Source: Gymnorhina tibicen
Lineage: Eukaryota > Chordata > Aves > Passeriformes > Artamidae
Assembly (NCBI GenBank): GCA_013399875.1
Contig: VXAZ01003895.1
Span: forward strand, 155,430-219,429
Direction: 5' to 3'
Length of the DNA stretch: 64,000 bases
The position numbers and the translations under genes are program-made. Positions 22,081-34,320 of the stretch are shown here, piece after piece. Numbering within the stretch: the stretch's first letter is position 1; the number at the start of each line of letters is the position of its first letter. The notes beneath the pieces were generated by a model. That model was not told where the DNA came from and did not search any database. It saw only the letters and a list, made by a program, of their open reading frames with translations.

Positions 22081-25000
22081 TAGAGAAAGTATTATGGTTA
22101 CACAGTACTACCTTTAATATTCTGTTGCATATGTTCCTGAGAAAATATTTCTTTCTCATTTCTCTCTGGTTTCTCTCTGGTTTTCGTGTTATATTAACAA
22201 TTCCACAATGCATCTCTGAGCAGCAGTTTTGTGGGTGTCTTCATTTTTTCTTGTCAATTCTTCTGCTTATCACATGTGAAACAAATGAAGAGCACCATGA
22301 AATTTGATAGTGTGATATTTGTGCAGTGCTCCTCTTAGAATAGTCCTTCTTCTTCCTTGTTAGTGCCCCCATTCTCCACCAAGATAAGTAGAATATTAAA
22401 ACCTTCCATTTTCCGAATATTAAAATACATGACAATAGTCCTCAAAAATGAACCCCTTGAAAAAAATGCATTCCACCAGCTTTTATAACTTTGCTTCTTG
22501 AGACTAGTGCTGACAATCTCCTGTCTCTCCAAGTTGCACTCCAAATTCATAAGTAGTTGTTAGATTTTGCTTTTGATTCCTGAGCAGATTTCAAGTTAAC
22601 CATTGCTCTAAAACCACCTAATCACAACAGACACAGACACTTGGTCTGTTTCCTTCCATGCTGAGGCAGAATTTAAAATTTTATTTGGTATTTAAATTTA
22701 TCATGGCATAAATCTCTTCCATCAGTGCTCAAGCAGTGTCAATGCTAGCCTGCTAGATCAAGTTTTAGCACCTATTGAGGCATACTTGTTTCCTGAGAGT
22801 TAACAAATTAAATTAATTAAATAAAACAGGTGAACAGAATGCTTCAGATGATTCATAAACATGTGAGTTATAGTTTCTGGGTTGTTTTTAGTTGGCTGGT
22901 TTGCTTGTGGGTTGTTTTTATGTTCTCAAAAACTGCCTAAAATTCTTTTCCTGAGATCAGGTTTGTCAGTCACTTTCAGGGGAGTTATGTTGATGCACAT
23001 GTTTGGGGGAAAGTCACACCGGCATTTTGAGAGAGACTTTTTTTTTCTCAGCAAGAAAGGTGTTGTGTAATTAACTCTTTATAAGTCAGTATTTATCCTC
23101 TAAACCATTAGAAAGAAAAGCTTCTTTTTCTAAGGTGCAGGACACAGACCATCTACAGAATATATATGCATTTTTTACATATTACCAGAAAGAAGGATAT
23201 AGTCAGTAAAATATTTAATAGAAAAATTATGGATTTGGTGACACTCTGTATAAAGCACAGTTAGAATTTTAAGACACTCAGAGTGTTATTTTTTAAACTA
23301 GCAAAAGGTATTCTGAATCAGATAGGATGGAGCACAAGTGTCCAACCCTAGTCATTCTGCTAATATACTAGAAGAAATAAAATTTGCTCCCTGGCAATTT
23401 ATGACTGACCAGATAAACTACGGGTATAAGGAAAAACTTATCAGAGTTATCATCTTTTGAATTGATTTCTTGCTTTTCCTGAGCTGTAGCACTTTCCCAT
23501 GAAGTAGTATGTCCTAGCAATGCACACAGAACAAAACTTCAATAAACTTCATTATAAGAAACCTTGTGGTTTTCTTATATTTCTGACCCAAGGTTTATTG
23601 GCTTAACCTGATCTAGAATTTCATTTTGTATATGGCTTTAATTGAAAAATTATTATTTATCTTTGGTTACTATTCATATCCCTGCAAATGTTTACTTCCA
23701 TGTTTCCTTCTTTCACTTCCTGTCCTGTGCCCCAGGAATGCAGTCAGACAGTTTGAGTTTACAAATGAAATATAACTATAATAATCGGAGGATTTTAATT
23801 TGCATCATCATACACAGCTATAATCAGTGTGTAACCATTACTCTAAATTAAGTCCTTTTATAACCAGCTCTCAGGGCAGTACTAGTAGCTGGGACTGATG
23901 GATTCTTACTTGATCTTTATCTACTTCTATAAAAATCTAAATCTTATCTATACAGGACTTTGAATTTTTTCTCCTTTAAATCTTTGCATATTGCTTATTT
24001 TCTTCACTACAGCAAGGGAAATGTTTTCTCACAGTTTAACTTCTAAGTGTGTGACTGATTCTTTTGAGTTCCCAGTTAGCCACGTGCATAACTGTTCAGC
24101 ATGATGTAAAATCTTCAGTTCCTCTAAAAGCAGAAAATAAATTTTCTTGCTTCTACAACATGTATAGTGTTTTGCCTTTTTCCCATACAGATTTTTACTC
24201 ATAACTGGAGATTATAGGAATATAAAAGCTTAATGAGCATCCGTCCATCCAATATCAGAATTAATTTAATTCATAATAAAATTCTGCAGCAGAACAATTG
24301 CTATCTTGAAGAACTAAAGCCTGGGAAAACCAAATTGTCTTGTCACCTGACTATTTTTTGTCAGTCAGATTTGTCCTCAAAACACTGTAGTTCATTTAGA
24401 TTTCAGACTAACTCCTACATTTCTAATATCTCTCCTCTTTTCAGGGGATATATTTTTTCAAATGGGGTCAAGGATACTGCTCAATTCCTATGGGCCTGAA
24501 ATAGTGATTGTATGCTAACTGCAGGCACTAACATGAAATGGTTTGGAAACCATGATATGAGAGAAACTCTATTTTGTTGATGATCCCTTGAGTCATCAAA
24601 ATGCCTTAGAATACCACTTTTCTAAGATAATAAATCCACTTGAGAATTATCTAAACCCACCCAATTTTCATTAGGATTTTTTATTCATTTGCTGTCTGCT
24701 GCATTGATACTAACAGCACATTAAATTCTTAAAAAAATATTCAAAGCATCCTATGGGACAACGTATTTAACATATCTGAGGCTTTTCTTTTTGACTGTCA
24801 GGTTTAATATCAATAAATAATATTCAAGCTCAATTATCCGTTGATAACATATTGCAGCACACTATAGATTGTCAGCATTGACTACTAGGATTATAAGTCC
24901 CCAGCAGCAAATAACTGCAGAATGAAAAAGGTTTTGTGTTCATTCTCTGGTTTGTACACATCTAGGAACTGACAAGAAACTTTTTGTCCCGTAGGCTCAC

Positions 25001-25406
25001 CTCCCTACGTACAGGACATGCAGAATTCCCGCTGAAGACACTGGGACTCCTGCTAATGAGTACATACAAGATGACTCCCATGATATCACTTCAAATTACT
25101 GAAAAAAACTTGGGAAATACAGAACTAACCTTATTCCAGTAGTCCTGGGAATTAATATCTTCCTGTGTTTCTGATTGCCTATTAGACAACGGTAGTCTTA
25201 ATTTCCATTTAATTTTCATTCATGTAATTTTAAAATGCCATTTCTTTTAATCTAAGATGTTTGCTGGCAACTAAATTCTAATTGCTTGAAAAACAGGTTC
25301 CAGTGCAATTATTAAAGAAATCTTTGATTGCCTGAGGTAGATAGATATAATTTCCTAGACTGCACAAATTAGTTATCATTGATCTGCTTGACATTCCATG
25401 CCTATC
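22081..25406. other. Unique DNA, no gene seen
   Basis: About 3.3 kb of AT-rich sequence without recognised exons, RNA genes or elements. An AATAAA with little supporting context near 23541 was considered as an LTR end and rejected. Confidence 0.5.
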
Positions 25407-25500
25407 TCTATATATGTGCATACATATATGATATATATATATTATATATATATAAGATACATACTTATACACACACACACACACACATATATATATATCT
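25407..25500 (+). repeat. (TA)n/(CA)n compound microsatellite
   Basis: TA-rich stretches on both sides of about nine CA units (around 25470-25487). It is likely polymorphic. Confidence 0.92.
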
Positions 25501-28500
25501 TTAAATTTTGCCTAATAGCTGAGGGTTGTCAGAATAGTTTCTGATCATGATGATTCACTGTACACATTGATAAGTTTTCTCAGTAAAAACTGACACTGAT
25601 TAATAGATATGCTAAGAACTTGCTATTACAAATGTGTCATACAAGTAGCAGATTCCTTTTGAAGGTAAAATAAAGTTGGGGAATTCAAGGTCCTGAAACA
25701 GAAGCAGACTGGATAATTTAGTCTTTCTTCCTGCTTCTCTACAATTTCTCTTTGGAAATGCCTTTAACTTTTGATGTTGTTTCTGGTAGTGTGTTGGCAT
25801 AAAGACTGCTAACAACAGACCTTTTTTCTGTGCTGTATGTGAATTTCCTAATTGTCTTCAGAGCTGAGAGTTTTCAGCATGTGTACCTCATTTATTTTTC
25901 TAGACAAATATTAACTATTTAATGCTGTTGCCTATACTGATTTCTGATGTTTATCTACTGAATGGATAACATAAGTAAAATGTTATATTGCACATACATG
26001 AATTTCATGTGATGTAATCCTTGTTTAACATGTCTGTGTATCTCCCATATTGCATTATTGCTCATTCCTAACACTACATAAGCCCTCTGTTTTGTTTGTA
26101 TCATCATCCTTAGCATTTTTTGATTCCAGCAGGAAATAAATTGAGTACCTAAAATAGCTCAAATGTTCTCTGGGCTGAGACACTTGGGAGTGTATCCAGA
26201 GGTAAAAGGGAATAATTTTAATATTCATGTGTGTTCTGTGTTAAATTCTTCTGTCTTTGGCCATCAAATAAGCAAAATTTTTGAGAATTTAAGCTTTTGA
26301 TGCTCACGTTCTACCCACAGCCTTGCATGGATTTGGTCTGAGTGAATTTGATAAGGCCACAGAAGGAAACCTAGCAGATCAGGAAAACTTTCCATTCCCA
26401 GACTAGTGACCCAAACACAAAAATGCTCTGGTTCTCCTTAGTTCAGTTGGACTTGGTTTTTTTTATAAACTCTGTTCTGAGTTTGCCAATTAGGGCTATT
26501 TGCAATGGTGAATTTGAGGGATTTATCCATTAATCAAACACATGATAAAACTTTTTTCTAGCAAACCCTCTGACAATCATCAAAACACTAAAAGCTTTTA
26601 GATGTTCTCAGTCTATTGCAGAATCAATGCAAATGGTTTCCAGTCCGTTGACAAAGTGACATTTCAGAATTCACCTTTTTTCATGTTCACTTGGAAGGCA
26701 GAAAAAGTGTTTCCCGTTAGTTTTTGTATAAAGCCTTATGCCAGCTGTCTTTTACAAGGTGTTGAATTTGTCTCCATTCTGTATATCCCCTTGTAAGATC
26801 TAAAAGGATCTTCTGAAGAATTTCTGATACTACCTGAGTTACACACACATAGATGCGGGATAAGCTTTGTAAATTCTGTTTTCTCAGTGACAGTCTGGAA
26901 CACAAACAAATGCATTTGAGTGTTTCAGCTGTTGAGTTTCCTAGCTCATTTATTGCTCTCTATGTTAAAAAAGAAAAGCCTTAAGAGATTTTCAGAATCA
27001 GAGATACTATATTTATTCTAAGTCTGATTTCATGCAAGATTTTAAATTGGGTTCTATGTACAGATTATGATGTGCAGTCTTCCTTGCTTGATATATACGA
27101 GAATCAAATTTCAGTCTGACTATAACCTGATGGTTGCAGTTTGTTGGTTTGTTGTTATTCTTCTTCTTCAGTTTTATCAGACAAATTCTTCTGTTTATCT
27201 GTCCTGGCTTTATTTGCTCTCATGTAGTGTTGTGGAGGCTTTTTTGCTTGCTCTAATGATTTATCTTTTTTTGGCTATCACAAATATCATTTTGGGGGAA
27301 ATGTCAGGCTTTACCCACCCTTTTCATGCCGGTGCAATCTTTCTTGTCTTGAGTCAGGCTATTTGAGTGATTTATGTCAAAACTCTTACTAGGTGTTTTA
27401 TTGTAAAGTATTAATTTATTTTTCAATGAGAAACAATGCAAAGATGACATGTAACTGTTATTTATATCTACTCTCTATCATTAATGTAACCGCAGAAAAT
27501 TCACTTTTTTGAAAAAAAACCCAGATTTTTTTTCCTGTTTATTCTGGGCTCAGGTCCAACCATTTTGTCTTTTTTGGGGGGGAGGAGAAAACAATCTAAA
27601 GGTATGTGAGAGAAATTCCTGACTGAGATAAAGTGACCTATTTCCATGTATCCAGGCTACTTAAGTGAAAATGTAGTGTTTGCAGTAGTCCAAAGAGGGG
27701 CTCCAATTTGTTTAGAAATGAAAATTGAAAGTTTCATTGACAATATGAGTTATACATAATGAAATACTATTTAACAAGGTGATTGCTTCTATTAAGCTGT
27801 CAGTCATAGAGACAGTGTTAACCTGGACTAGCAGGACTATTTCATCAACATAAGATCTATGATTTTTCTCTGTATTATTTATTTCTTTTCTCTTTCATTT
27901 CCTTTTTCATTTTCTACTGGCATAGTATTTTGTAGTAAATGAAGCACGAACACTCATTTTCACTTGCAAAGCAGACCCTTTACCTACTTGGAATATAAAG
28001 ACATTTAGTACAGTTGCCACTGTGTTTTTCATGTAGTAGACATAAAATACAGTGTGATTACAGAGAAAAGATGTGGGCTACATACTTAACACAATGTCTT
28101 AAACATTTTTATGGAAATATATATTCTGTTCTGTTCTCTCTCTTTTTCGTGACTGTAGAGTTGCAGAATAGCTACAAAGTTGTTGTCTCTAACCCTTTGA
28201 GAATATTTTTGACTGATAACATTTCTAATGGCAAATTATCAACATATAGTCTAGCTTTGAATCACTACTGGAAGAAAAGTAGCATAATAAGGCTTCTATT
28301 TTTGCTTTATATAGTCAAATATATTCTTTCTTAGATAATAATTTGGCATAGCTATGAACAGGTGGTTCTTGTGCAGTTTGTGATATTGGAAATATTTATT
28401 TTTATCATTGGATCCTTATATGCATTTTCTATTTATTTTCCACACTGAAGCTGGTCTGCACACAATATATATACATATTTTTATAAAGATCAATTCCAGT

Positions 28501-28539
28501 AAGGGACTGTCAGGGTCATGATTATCTCAATAAGCTTTT
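25501..28539. other. Unique DNA, no gene seen
   Basis: No recognised element in 3 kb. The open frames present (up to 106 codons) have very hydrophobic translations, as expected of T-rich DNA. Confidence 0.5.
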
Positions 28540-29071
28540 TCTCCACAGGTCCTGCCTGAGAACTCTGTACCGACAAGGCCTTTGGCTGGGCTTTCAACAT
28601 GGTCTTCACTAGTGTCACACAGTCTCAATGAAATATAGGCTCATAACTGGGTGCAAAACTGGCTAAACTCTCAGGTTGAAAGCTTATTGTCATCATTGAT
28701 TCAATGTCCAAATGACAGCCACTTCATGGATAAGTATTGCAGCAAATACTGTTTGTTCACAACCTGGATGGTAGAATGGCGTGCACCCTCAGGAACCCCC
28801 CAGCCCACAGCTCACAGCAAAATGAGATAAGTGGTTCATTGCTACCTAAAATGACCTCAACTGTAAATAAATTTTAAAAAAAGAAATAAAAAGGTGTACA
28901 AAAAGTACAAGCAAAGGAGAAGGGAAAGCTCAATAGGACAAATAACCTCATTCACCAGTACAAGCCAAGGCAGACTGACTAAGAATTAGTTTTGCCAAAA
29001 AAGACCAGGTAAACATCAAAGCTGATCATGACCCAGCAGTGTGAACCTGCACCAAAGAGGGCCAACAACAT
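28540..29071 (+). mobile_element. Old CR1 LINE, reverse-transcriptase part
   Basis: Diverged CR1 in sense orientation. 'ACAAGGCCTTTG' near 28573 corresponds to the K-A-F part of motif A. 'GGGTGCAAAACTGGCTAAAC' (about 28650) and 'GCGTGCACCCTCAGGAACC' (about 28780) fit successive blocks of the CR1 pol region, and 'GACCCAGCAGTGTGAACCTG' (about 29031) with 'GAGGGCCAACAACAT' (about 29057) fits the block that precedes the 3' third. An A-rich insertion near 28870-28900 and many indels show age. The fragment ends where a minus-strand LTR begins at 29072, and CR1 is not clearly resumed beyond it. Confidence 0.6.
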
Positions 29072-29565
29072 TGCTGGTTTAACCCCAGCCAGCAACTAGG
29101 TACCATTCAGCCACTCAGTCACTCCCAATCCTGGTGGGATGGGGAGGAGAATGAGAAATAAAAGTAAATACCCATGACTTGAATTAAGAGCAGTTTAATA
29201 ATTGAAATGAACTAAAATATAATAGTAATGATAATTTTTATTTTATGGTGAATTATAATTGTGATGTAAAGGAGAAAGAGAGAGGAATAAAACCCATAGA
29301 AAACCCATGAAAAACAAGTGATGAACAATGAAATTTCTCACCAGCCACTGACTGATGCTCAACTTGTTTCCCAGCAGCAATCACCTCCCCCCTGTTTAAT
29401 TTGGCGTGATGTTCTATGGTGTGGAATATTCCTTTGGCCAGTTTGGGTCAGCTGTCCTGCCCATGCTCCTTCCCCCCAGCTGCTCGTGCAATCCCTCACT
29501 AGCTGAGCATGAGGCGTTGAAAAGTCCTTGACTCAGAGCAGGCCCTGAGCAACTGCTAAACCACC
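29072..29565 (-). mobile_element. ERVL-type LTR, 5'-truncated
   Basis: Read on the minus strand this ends with GGGGTTAAACCAGCA, the same terminal design as the LTRs at 13662-14214 and 30516-31114. On the plus strand it begins TGCTGGTTTAACCCCAGCC, followed by a block with 'CCAATCCTGGTGGGATGGGG' near 29127, an A/T-rich middle, and 'CCAGTTTGGGTCAGCTGTCC' near 29438. It appears to be a different subfamily from the two others. The LTR 5' end is missing: recognisable sequence stops near 29565. It lies at the end of the old CR1, so it probably inserted into it. Confidence 0.7.
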
Positions 29566-30511
29566 AATTAATTACTGATGGTTCTTGAATCTCTCCAGTG
29601 AGGCAATCTCATACACCTGCCTGGCACAGACCTATGCAAGCTCGTTTATTCTGCTACTCAGTGTCCTCTCATTAGGTGTTTATGGGTAGGAACACAAAAT
29701 AGCCATTCTCAGTTTTGCGTTATGCAGTCATGGGTTTCCATGGGGTTACGAGAACAAAGTAAGAATCTAACACAAGCTTTGGCTTTCACCTATACCCATC
29801 TGTAATTTTCAAGAACATGAAACTAAAAGGTATTTGAACTCTATCTGAAACAGTGTGATTCTTGAGTTTCTCTCTGTATCTTGACTATGTAAAGCTTTGT
29901 ACAGAGTCTGCATGGGCAGGATGCTCAAACAGAAGTTTTCAAAGGCTTTGTTAGATTTCTGCCCATCAACTGACCTTAAACACCACTTTGTACAGTTCTG
30001 TACTGTAAATAGTGTCTTTATTTCATGGGACTATATTCTGTGCTTTTTACTTGATGTTTCAAAGCACTTTGAATATGAGTAAGTGGTAAATACACTTAAG
30101 CCTGTGTAAGTAGCCAGCCACTTTGATTATGTAAACTCCTGTCTTAAGAGATTTCTAAGTATCTCCATAAATAGAAAACAATTTGCTTCTAAGAAAAAAC
30201 ATTTTGTGTTAGTCCCTGGAATGCTATAGTTGAATGTTACTTGTTATCTTAATTGTCTGCTTGTATATCTAGTTTTCACTTCTCAATAATTCAAGATGAG
30301 ATGAATTATATGACCCAGAGCTAATAAACTTTAGAGATATCTCCTCACTCCCAGAAAGAAATTTGTACACCAGAAGTTCTAAACAACTTGACAGAGAAAA
30401 TACTACTTGCCAAAAAATACTAGGAGACATTCTGCTGTAAGGACTGATAGTTTTGACTACAGAACATTTTTATCCGTAATAGCACAGAAGTTTTCTAAGA
30501 AGCACTTCATG
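29566..30511. other. Unique DNA, no gene seen
   Basis: No recognised repeat or exon between two minus-strand LTRs. Confidence 0.45.
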
Positions 30512-30515
30512 GTGT

Positions 30516-31114
30516 TGTGGTTTAACCCCAGCCATCAACCAAGTCCCAGGCAGCCTCTCACTCACTCCCCCTCCAGTAGGATCAGGGAGAGAATCAAAAG
30601 GGTAAAAGCTGGAAAATTTGTGGGTTGAGATAAAGACAGTTCAATAGAGAAAGCAAAAGCTGTGCTCACAAGCAAAGCAAAACAAGGAATTCATTCACTG
30701 CTTCCCAAGGGCAGGCAGGGATTCAGCCATTCCAGGAGAGCAGGGCCCCATCACATGTGACAGCTACCTGGGAAGACAGACACCATCACTCCAAACATTA
30801 CCCCCTTCCTCCTTCTTCACCCCGCTTTATATATTGAGCATGATGTCACATGGTCTGAAATATCCCTGTGGTCAGTTGGGGTCACCTGTCCTGGCTGTGT
30901 CTCCTCCCAGCCTCCCAGGCACCCCCACCCCCTCACCAGTGTGGCCGTAGGAAAAGCAGAAAAGGCCTTGGCTCTGTGTAAGTCCTGCTCAGCAAAAAGA
31001 AAAACATCTCTGTATTATCAGCCCTGTGTTCAGCACAAATCCAATACACAGCCTCTTACTAGCCAGGGGTAGGGTGTGAAGAAAATTGACTCTACCCAAG
31101 CCAAAACCAGCACA
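30516..31114 (-). mobile_element. Solo ERVL-type LTR (599 bp)
   Basis: On the minus strand the LTR begins TGTGCTGGTTTTGGCTTGG and ends GGGGTTAAACCACA. It carries a TATATAAA box (30826-30833 on the plus strand read in reverse) and the same internal blocks as the plus-strand copy at 13662-14214. The sequence GTGT(T) is found on both sides (30512-30516 and 31115-31119), consistent with a 4-5 bp target duplication that overlaps the LTR's terminal T. No internal retroviral genes are next to it, so it is solo. It is longer and better preserved than the 13.7-kb copy. Confidence 0.85.
30826..30833 (-). promoter_or_regulatory. TATA box of minus-strand LTR
   Basis: TATATAAA on the minus strand, in the middle of the LTR and followed by a GCGGGG stretch. 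It may retain promoter activity for minus-strand transcripts. Confidence 0.55.
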
Positions 31115-31119
31115 GTGTT

Positions 31120-32639
31120 GAGTCTTTAACCTCATGAGAAACTTGGCAAAACCCTGGTCTAGACATGGATACAATTTAGAGAAAGCTTCAAGTCTATTTC
31201 TAGAAAATTAAATGCACTACATTTTCTGAATGTGTACATAAATCATCAATTGAAACCTGAGGAGATTTTAAATTGTACATAAACCAGAAATTCTAAGACA
31301 CATCACACTTCCAAATTCAAGGAAAATTGTGAAAATGTGCTCGTATTATCCCCATGCACAGTATACTACTATTAAAAATTTGCCATATTTACTTCTTGAC
31401 TTTTTAGAGGGCCCTGAAGCAAACTAAAATTTCCTGAACAAGACATTTCACCTGTTTTTCATCTTCACTATTCAGAATGGTCATTTCAACTTTCTAAAAT
31501 TTGGTAACATTACAATACAGCTGAAAAAAAAATTTAGAAAAGGAAATTAAGAAAAAAATTTGTAACTACATGTTTCTAGTTCTCTTAGGGTAACTGTATG
31601 TCTTGGCTAAGAAAAGACTTAAGAAAGAAGAATATTTTCCTTCTCTATATAAGGATCCTATTACGATTTTAGAAAAAGAAAAGACACACTGGATAATTGT
31701 ATTGCTATTTTCAGTAACATGCCTTCTTAGAAGACATTCCTGGCATGAAAGGAGTGGTTGTTTTCCTTCATGTAGACTGTCATCGGAATCAAACAGTTGA
31801 TAAACTGCAGGTAAGTGATGGTGTTAATTTGCTAGTTGTTTAGAGGATTATTATATTTGCTATAACTGTTGCCACAGAAATGCCTGTATTATAACTGTGT
31901 GTTTAACTTGCAGATTTGTCCAGCACAGTACAGGTTGCAGAGATTTCACATGTTAGTGATCTGAGTTGAGCTTCATCCTGATGTCCTTAAACTACTCACT
32001 GCTGAGGTTACAGTTACTCAAAGCAGTTTCCTTTGCTGATATTATCATCTTCACAGCATCTCAAGAACTGTATACTATGTATAACTTACTTATTATTTTA
32101 GAACCAAAAAGATTCCCATTACCATTGGAAAAGCTGCGTTTTCTTGTCCTCTAACTTTCACTCCCACAAGTATGCATATTTGCTGAAAGTAAACTTTATA
32201 TGTAAACTTTCCTGTAACAATGTCTATCCCTAGACAGTGATGGAGTAAGGGTTTGGATTTAGCACTTTTATCATCTTCTGAATCATTCCCATCTGCAGTG
32301 CAAAGTCCCTCACCATCTGTACCATGCCTGATAACTTATGCAGGCAATACAAATACTTGTCTCTTATTTCCATCAAGGGCATTTTTTTAAACATGAGCCA
32401 TTTCTCTTGCAGGCCCTAATTCAGCAAAACACAGAATCTGTACATAACAATGAAGTGTTTTTCATCAAACTGAATGATTGATGACAAATTATCTCAATTT
32501 CTTTTGGGAAATGTTCCTCTCTAGGGATGAGACTAGCTAGATCTTGCACCCTCACACACTGCAGTGGTGGCTGATCGCACACAGCCCCTGTGAGCTCTGG
32601 CACTACTCTGGCTGCTTTCACTCAGAAATTCCCAGTATT
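31120..32639. other. Unique DNA, no gene seen
   Basis: No recognised element. The segment at 32560-32640 is GC-richer and may belong to the LTR-like block that follows. Confidence 0.45.
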
Positions 32640-32990
32640 GTGCACACAGGTAGAGAGCCACTCACCCAGAAAAATGGTCAGAAATGAAGTTTAATGAGAA
32701 GAAATGACAGACTGAAGTGTCAGAAGGAGAAGAAATTTTTGAGTGTTTAATGAGAAGAAATGACAGATCAGCCACAGGGCATGGCCATTCAAGCACTGTA
32801 ACCAGCTGCTGTTTACATGGCTAACCTCTTTCATCCCCTTATCTTTCTATTTCCCTTGCTCCTTCTCCAGCCACTCTAAATCCCAAAGGGACCTGCAAGC
32901 CTTCCTCTGGCCCCGTGATAATGGGTGTCCACCCTGGCCATGGGGCTGATCACTTCCTGTAGTTGACACAGGTTACCCTCAAACCTCTGC
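32640..32990 (-). mobile_element. Possible minus-strand LTR with duplicated polyadenylation region
   Basis: Read on the minus strand, a GC-rich 250-base stretch (32990 to about 32770) is followed by two copies of a 21-base unit containing CATTAAAC-type signals (plus-strand positions 32746-32766 and 32690-32710, period 56). This fits a U3 followed by a duplicated R segment. I do not see clear TG...CA ends or a target duplication, and the family is not recognised with certainty. It could be part of a larger composite with the LTR at 33297. Confidence 0.4.
32690..32766 (+). repeat. 56-bp tandem duplication (degenerate)
   Basis: TTTAATGAGAAGAAATGACAG occurs at 32690-32710 and again at 32746-32766. 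The intervening sequence is partly related purine-rich DNA. Confidence 0.85.
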
Positions 32991-33296
32991 CCTGCTTTGT
33001 GTGTATGGCAATTAATTCTTTATCACATAACAGTGCTATCCATGATAACTTAAGGTAAATCAAAGCCTTTGAGAAGATAAAAATATTATCTTCTGAAACA
33101 CAGGGGAGACTAAAATGTTGTAATCTTAAAAGGCACCAGAACAGAGAAAGAAGCAATGAAATAAGGTGTGCATGGATTATTCCAGTTGGTGATCTGCACA
33201 AATCATGTCTGTGCTGCTCCTGGAGAGAAAGCCTTCCAAGGTAGCCAGCAGAAAAACTGCTATTTTCTTCTAATCCAAACATCAGTTTTATTCTTA
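32991..33296. other. Short unique stretch between LTRs
   Basis: No recognised element. A 172-codon minus-strand frame crosses this region and the next LTR, but it lacks coding character. Confidence 0.4.
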
Positions 33297-34320
33297 TGTT
33301 GTTTATTTGGTTTGTGTGGCAAGTTTTTGGTATCAAGAGGGGGACTACAGGGGTGGCTTCATAAGCAGCTGCCTTTATAACTTTAAAAATGTTTCCTTTA
33401 TGTCTGAAGGAGCAAATGCCAGATAGATCCAAGATGGACCAACCTGCTGCTGGCCAAGGCTGGGCCAATCAGAAATGGTGGTAACCTCTCTGTGATTACA
33501 TATTTAAGAAGGTGAAAAAGTTATTGTGCAGAAGTAATTGCATCCAGAGAAGAGTGGAGTGAGAATATATGAGAGAATAAACTCTTCAGACACCAAGGTC
33601 AGTCACCAAGGAGGGGCCCAGGCATCCAGGGGAGAGATTCCCCTGCAGGCCATGGTGCAGGATAGGATGAAGTAGCTGTGTCACTACAGCCCGTGGAGGT
33701 CTACAGGAAAGCAGACATCCACAGGCAGCCCATGGAGGAGATCCACTTAGGAGAGCAGGTGAATGCCTGAAAGGGGGCAATGAACACTTGAGAAACTCAT
33801 GCTGGAGCAGGCTCCTGGCAGGGACCTGCAGACCCATGGCAAGAAGAGCCCACGCTGGAGCAGGTTTCCTGGTAGGACTTGTGACTCTGTGGAAGGTGCC
33901 CAAGCTGGAGCTGCTAATGAACTGTAGCCCATGGGAAGGATTCATGCTGGAGAAGTTCATGGAGAACTGTCTCCTGTGGGAGGGACCCCATGCTGATCAG
34001 GGAAAGGACCCCTCTCCTTGAGCAGCGGCAGGAAAAACCTGTGATGAACTGACCATAACCCACATTCCCATCTCCCTGCACTGCTGGGGAGGAGTTAGAG
34101 CTGGGAAGGAGAGAGAGGTGGAGGGAAGTTGTTATAAGATTCATTTTACTTCTCATTATCTGATTTTGGTTGGTATTAAATTCATTTAATTTCTCTAAGT
34201 CTGTTTTGCCCATGACAGAAACTGGTGAGCGATCTCTTTTTTTTTCTTGCTTGGTATGAGTCTTTCAATATATTTTCTTATCCATGTCCAGCTGAGGAGG
34301 GGAGGGACACAGTAGCTTTA
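33297..34320 (+). mobile_element. ERVL-type LTR, 1 kb, 3' tip missing
   Basis: Starts TGTTGTTTATTTGGTTTGTGTGGCAAG-like and continues through 'GGGGTGGCTTCATAAGCAGC' (about 33350), 'CTGGCCAAGGCTGGGCCAATC' (about 33448), a TATTTAAG box at 33501 and an AATAAA at 33576-33581. It then has a GC-rich part with degenerate repeats of 'GCTGGAGCAGG' (near 33802, 33857), then 'TGTGATGAACTGACC' (about 34041) and the same 3' blocks as the LTR at 869-1262. It stops after 'CACAGTAGCTTT' near 34320, about 40 bases short of the terminal block seen in the 869 copy. Several open frames of 60-124 codons inside it are incidental. No gag or pol sequence adjoins. Confidence 0.85.

Noticed and set aside
23400..23560. 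LTR end suggested by AATAAA near 23541
   Set aside because: No paired promoter at suitable spacing, no TG...CA ends and no target duplication.
32950..33468. 172-codon minus-strand frame, the longest without N
   Set aside because: It runs antisense across the start of an ERVL-type LTR into unique DNA, has no recognisable domain and shows no exon signals.
33586..33960. 124-codon minus-strand frame, proline- and serine-rich
   Set aside because: It is the antisense of the GC-rich degenerate repeats in the ERVL-type LTR.
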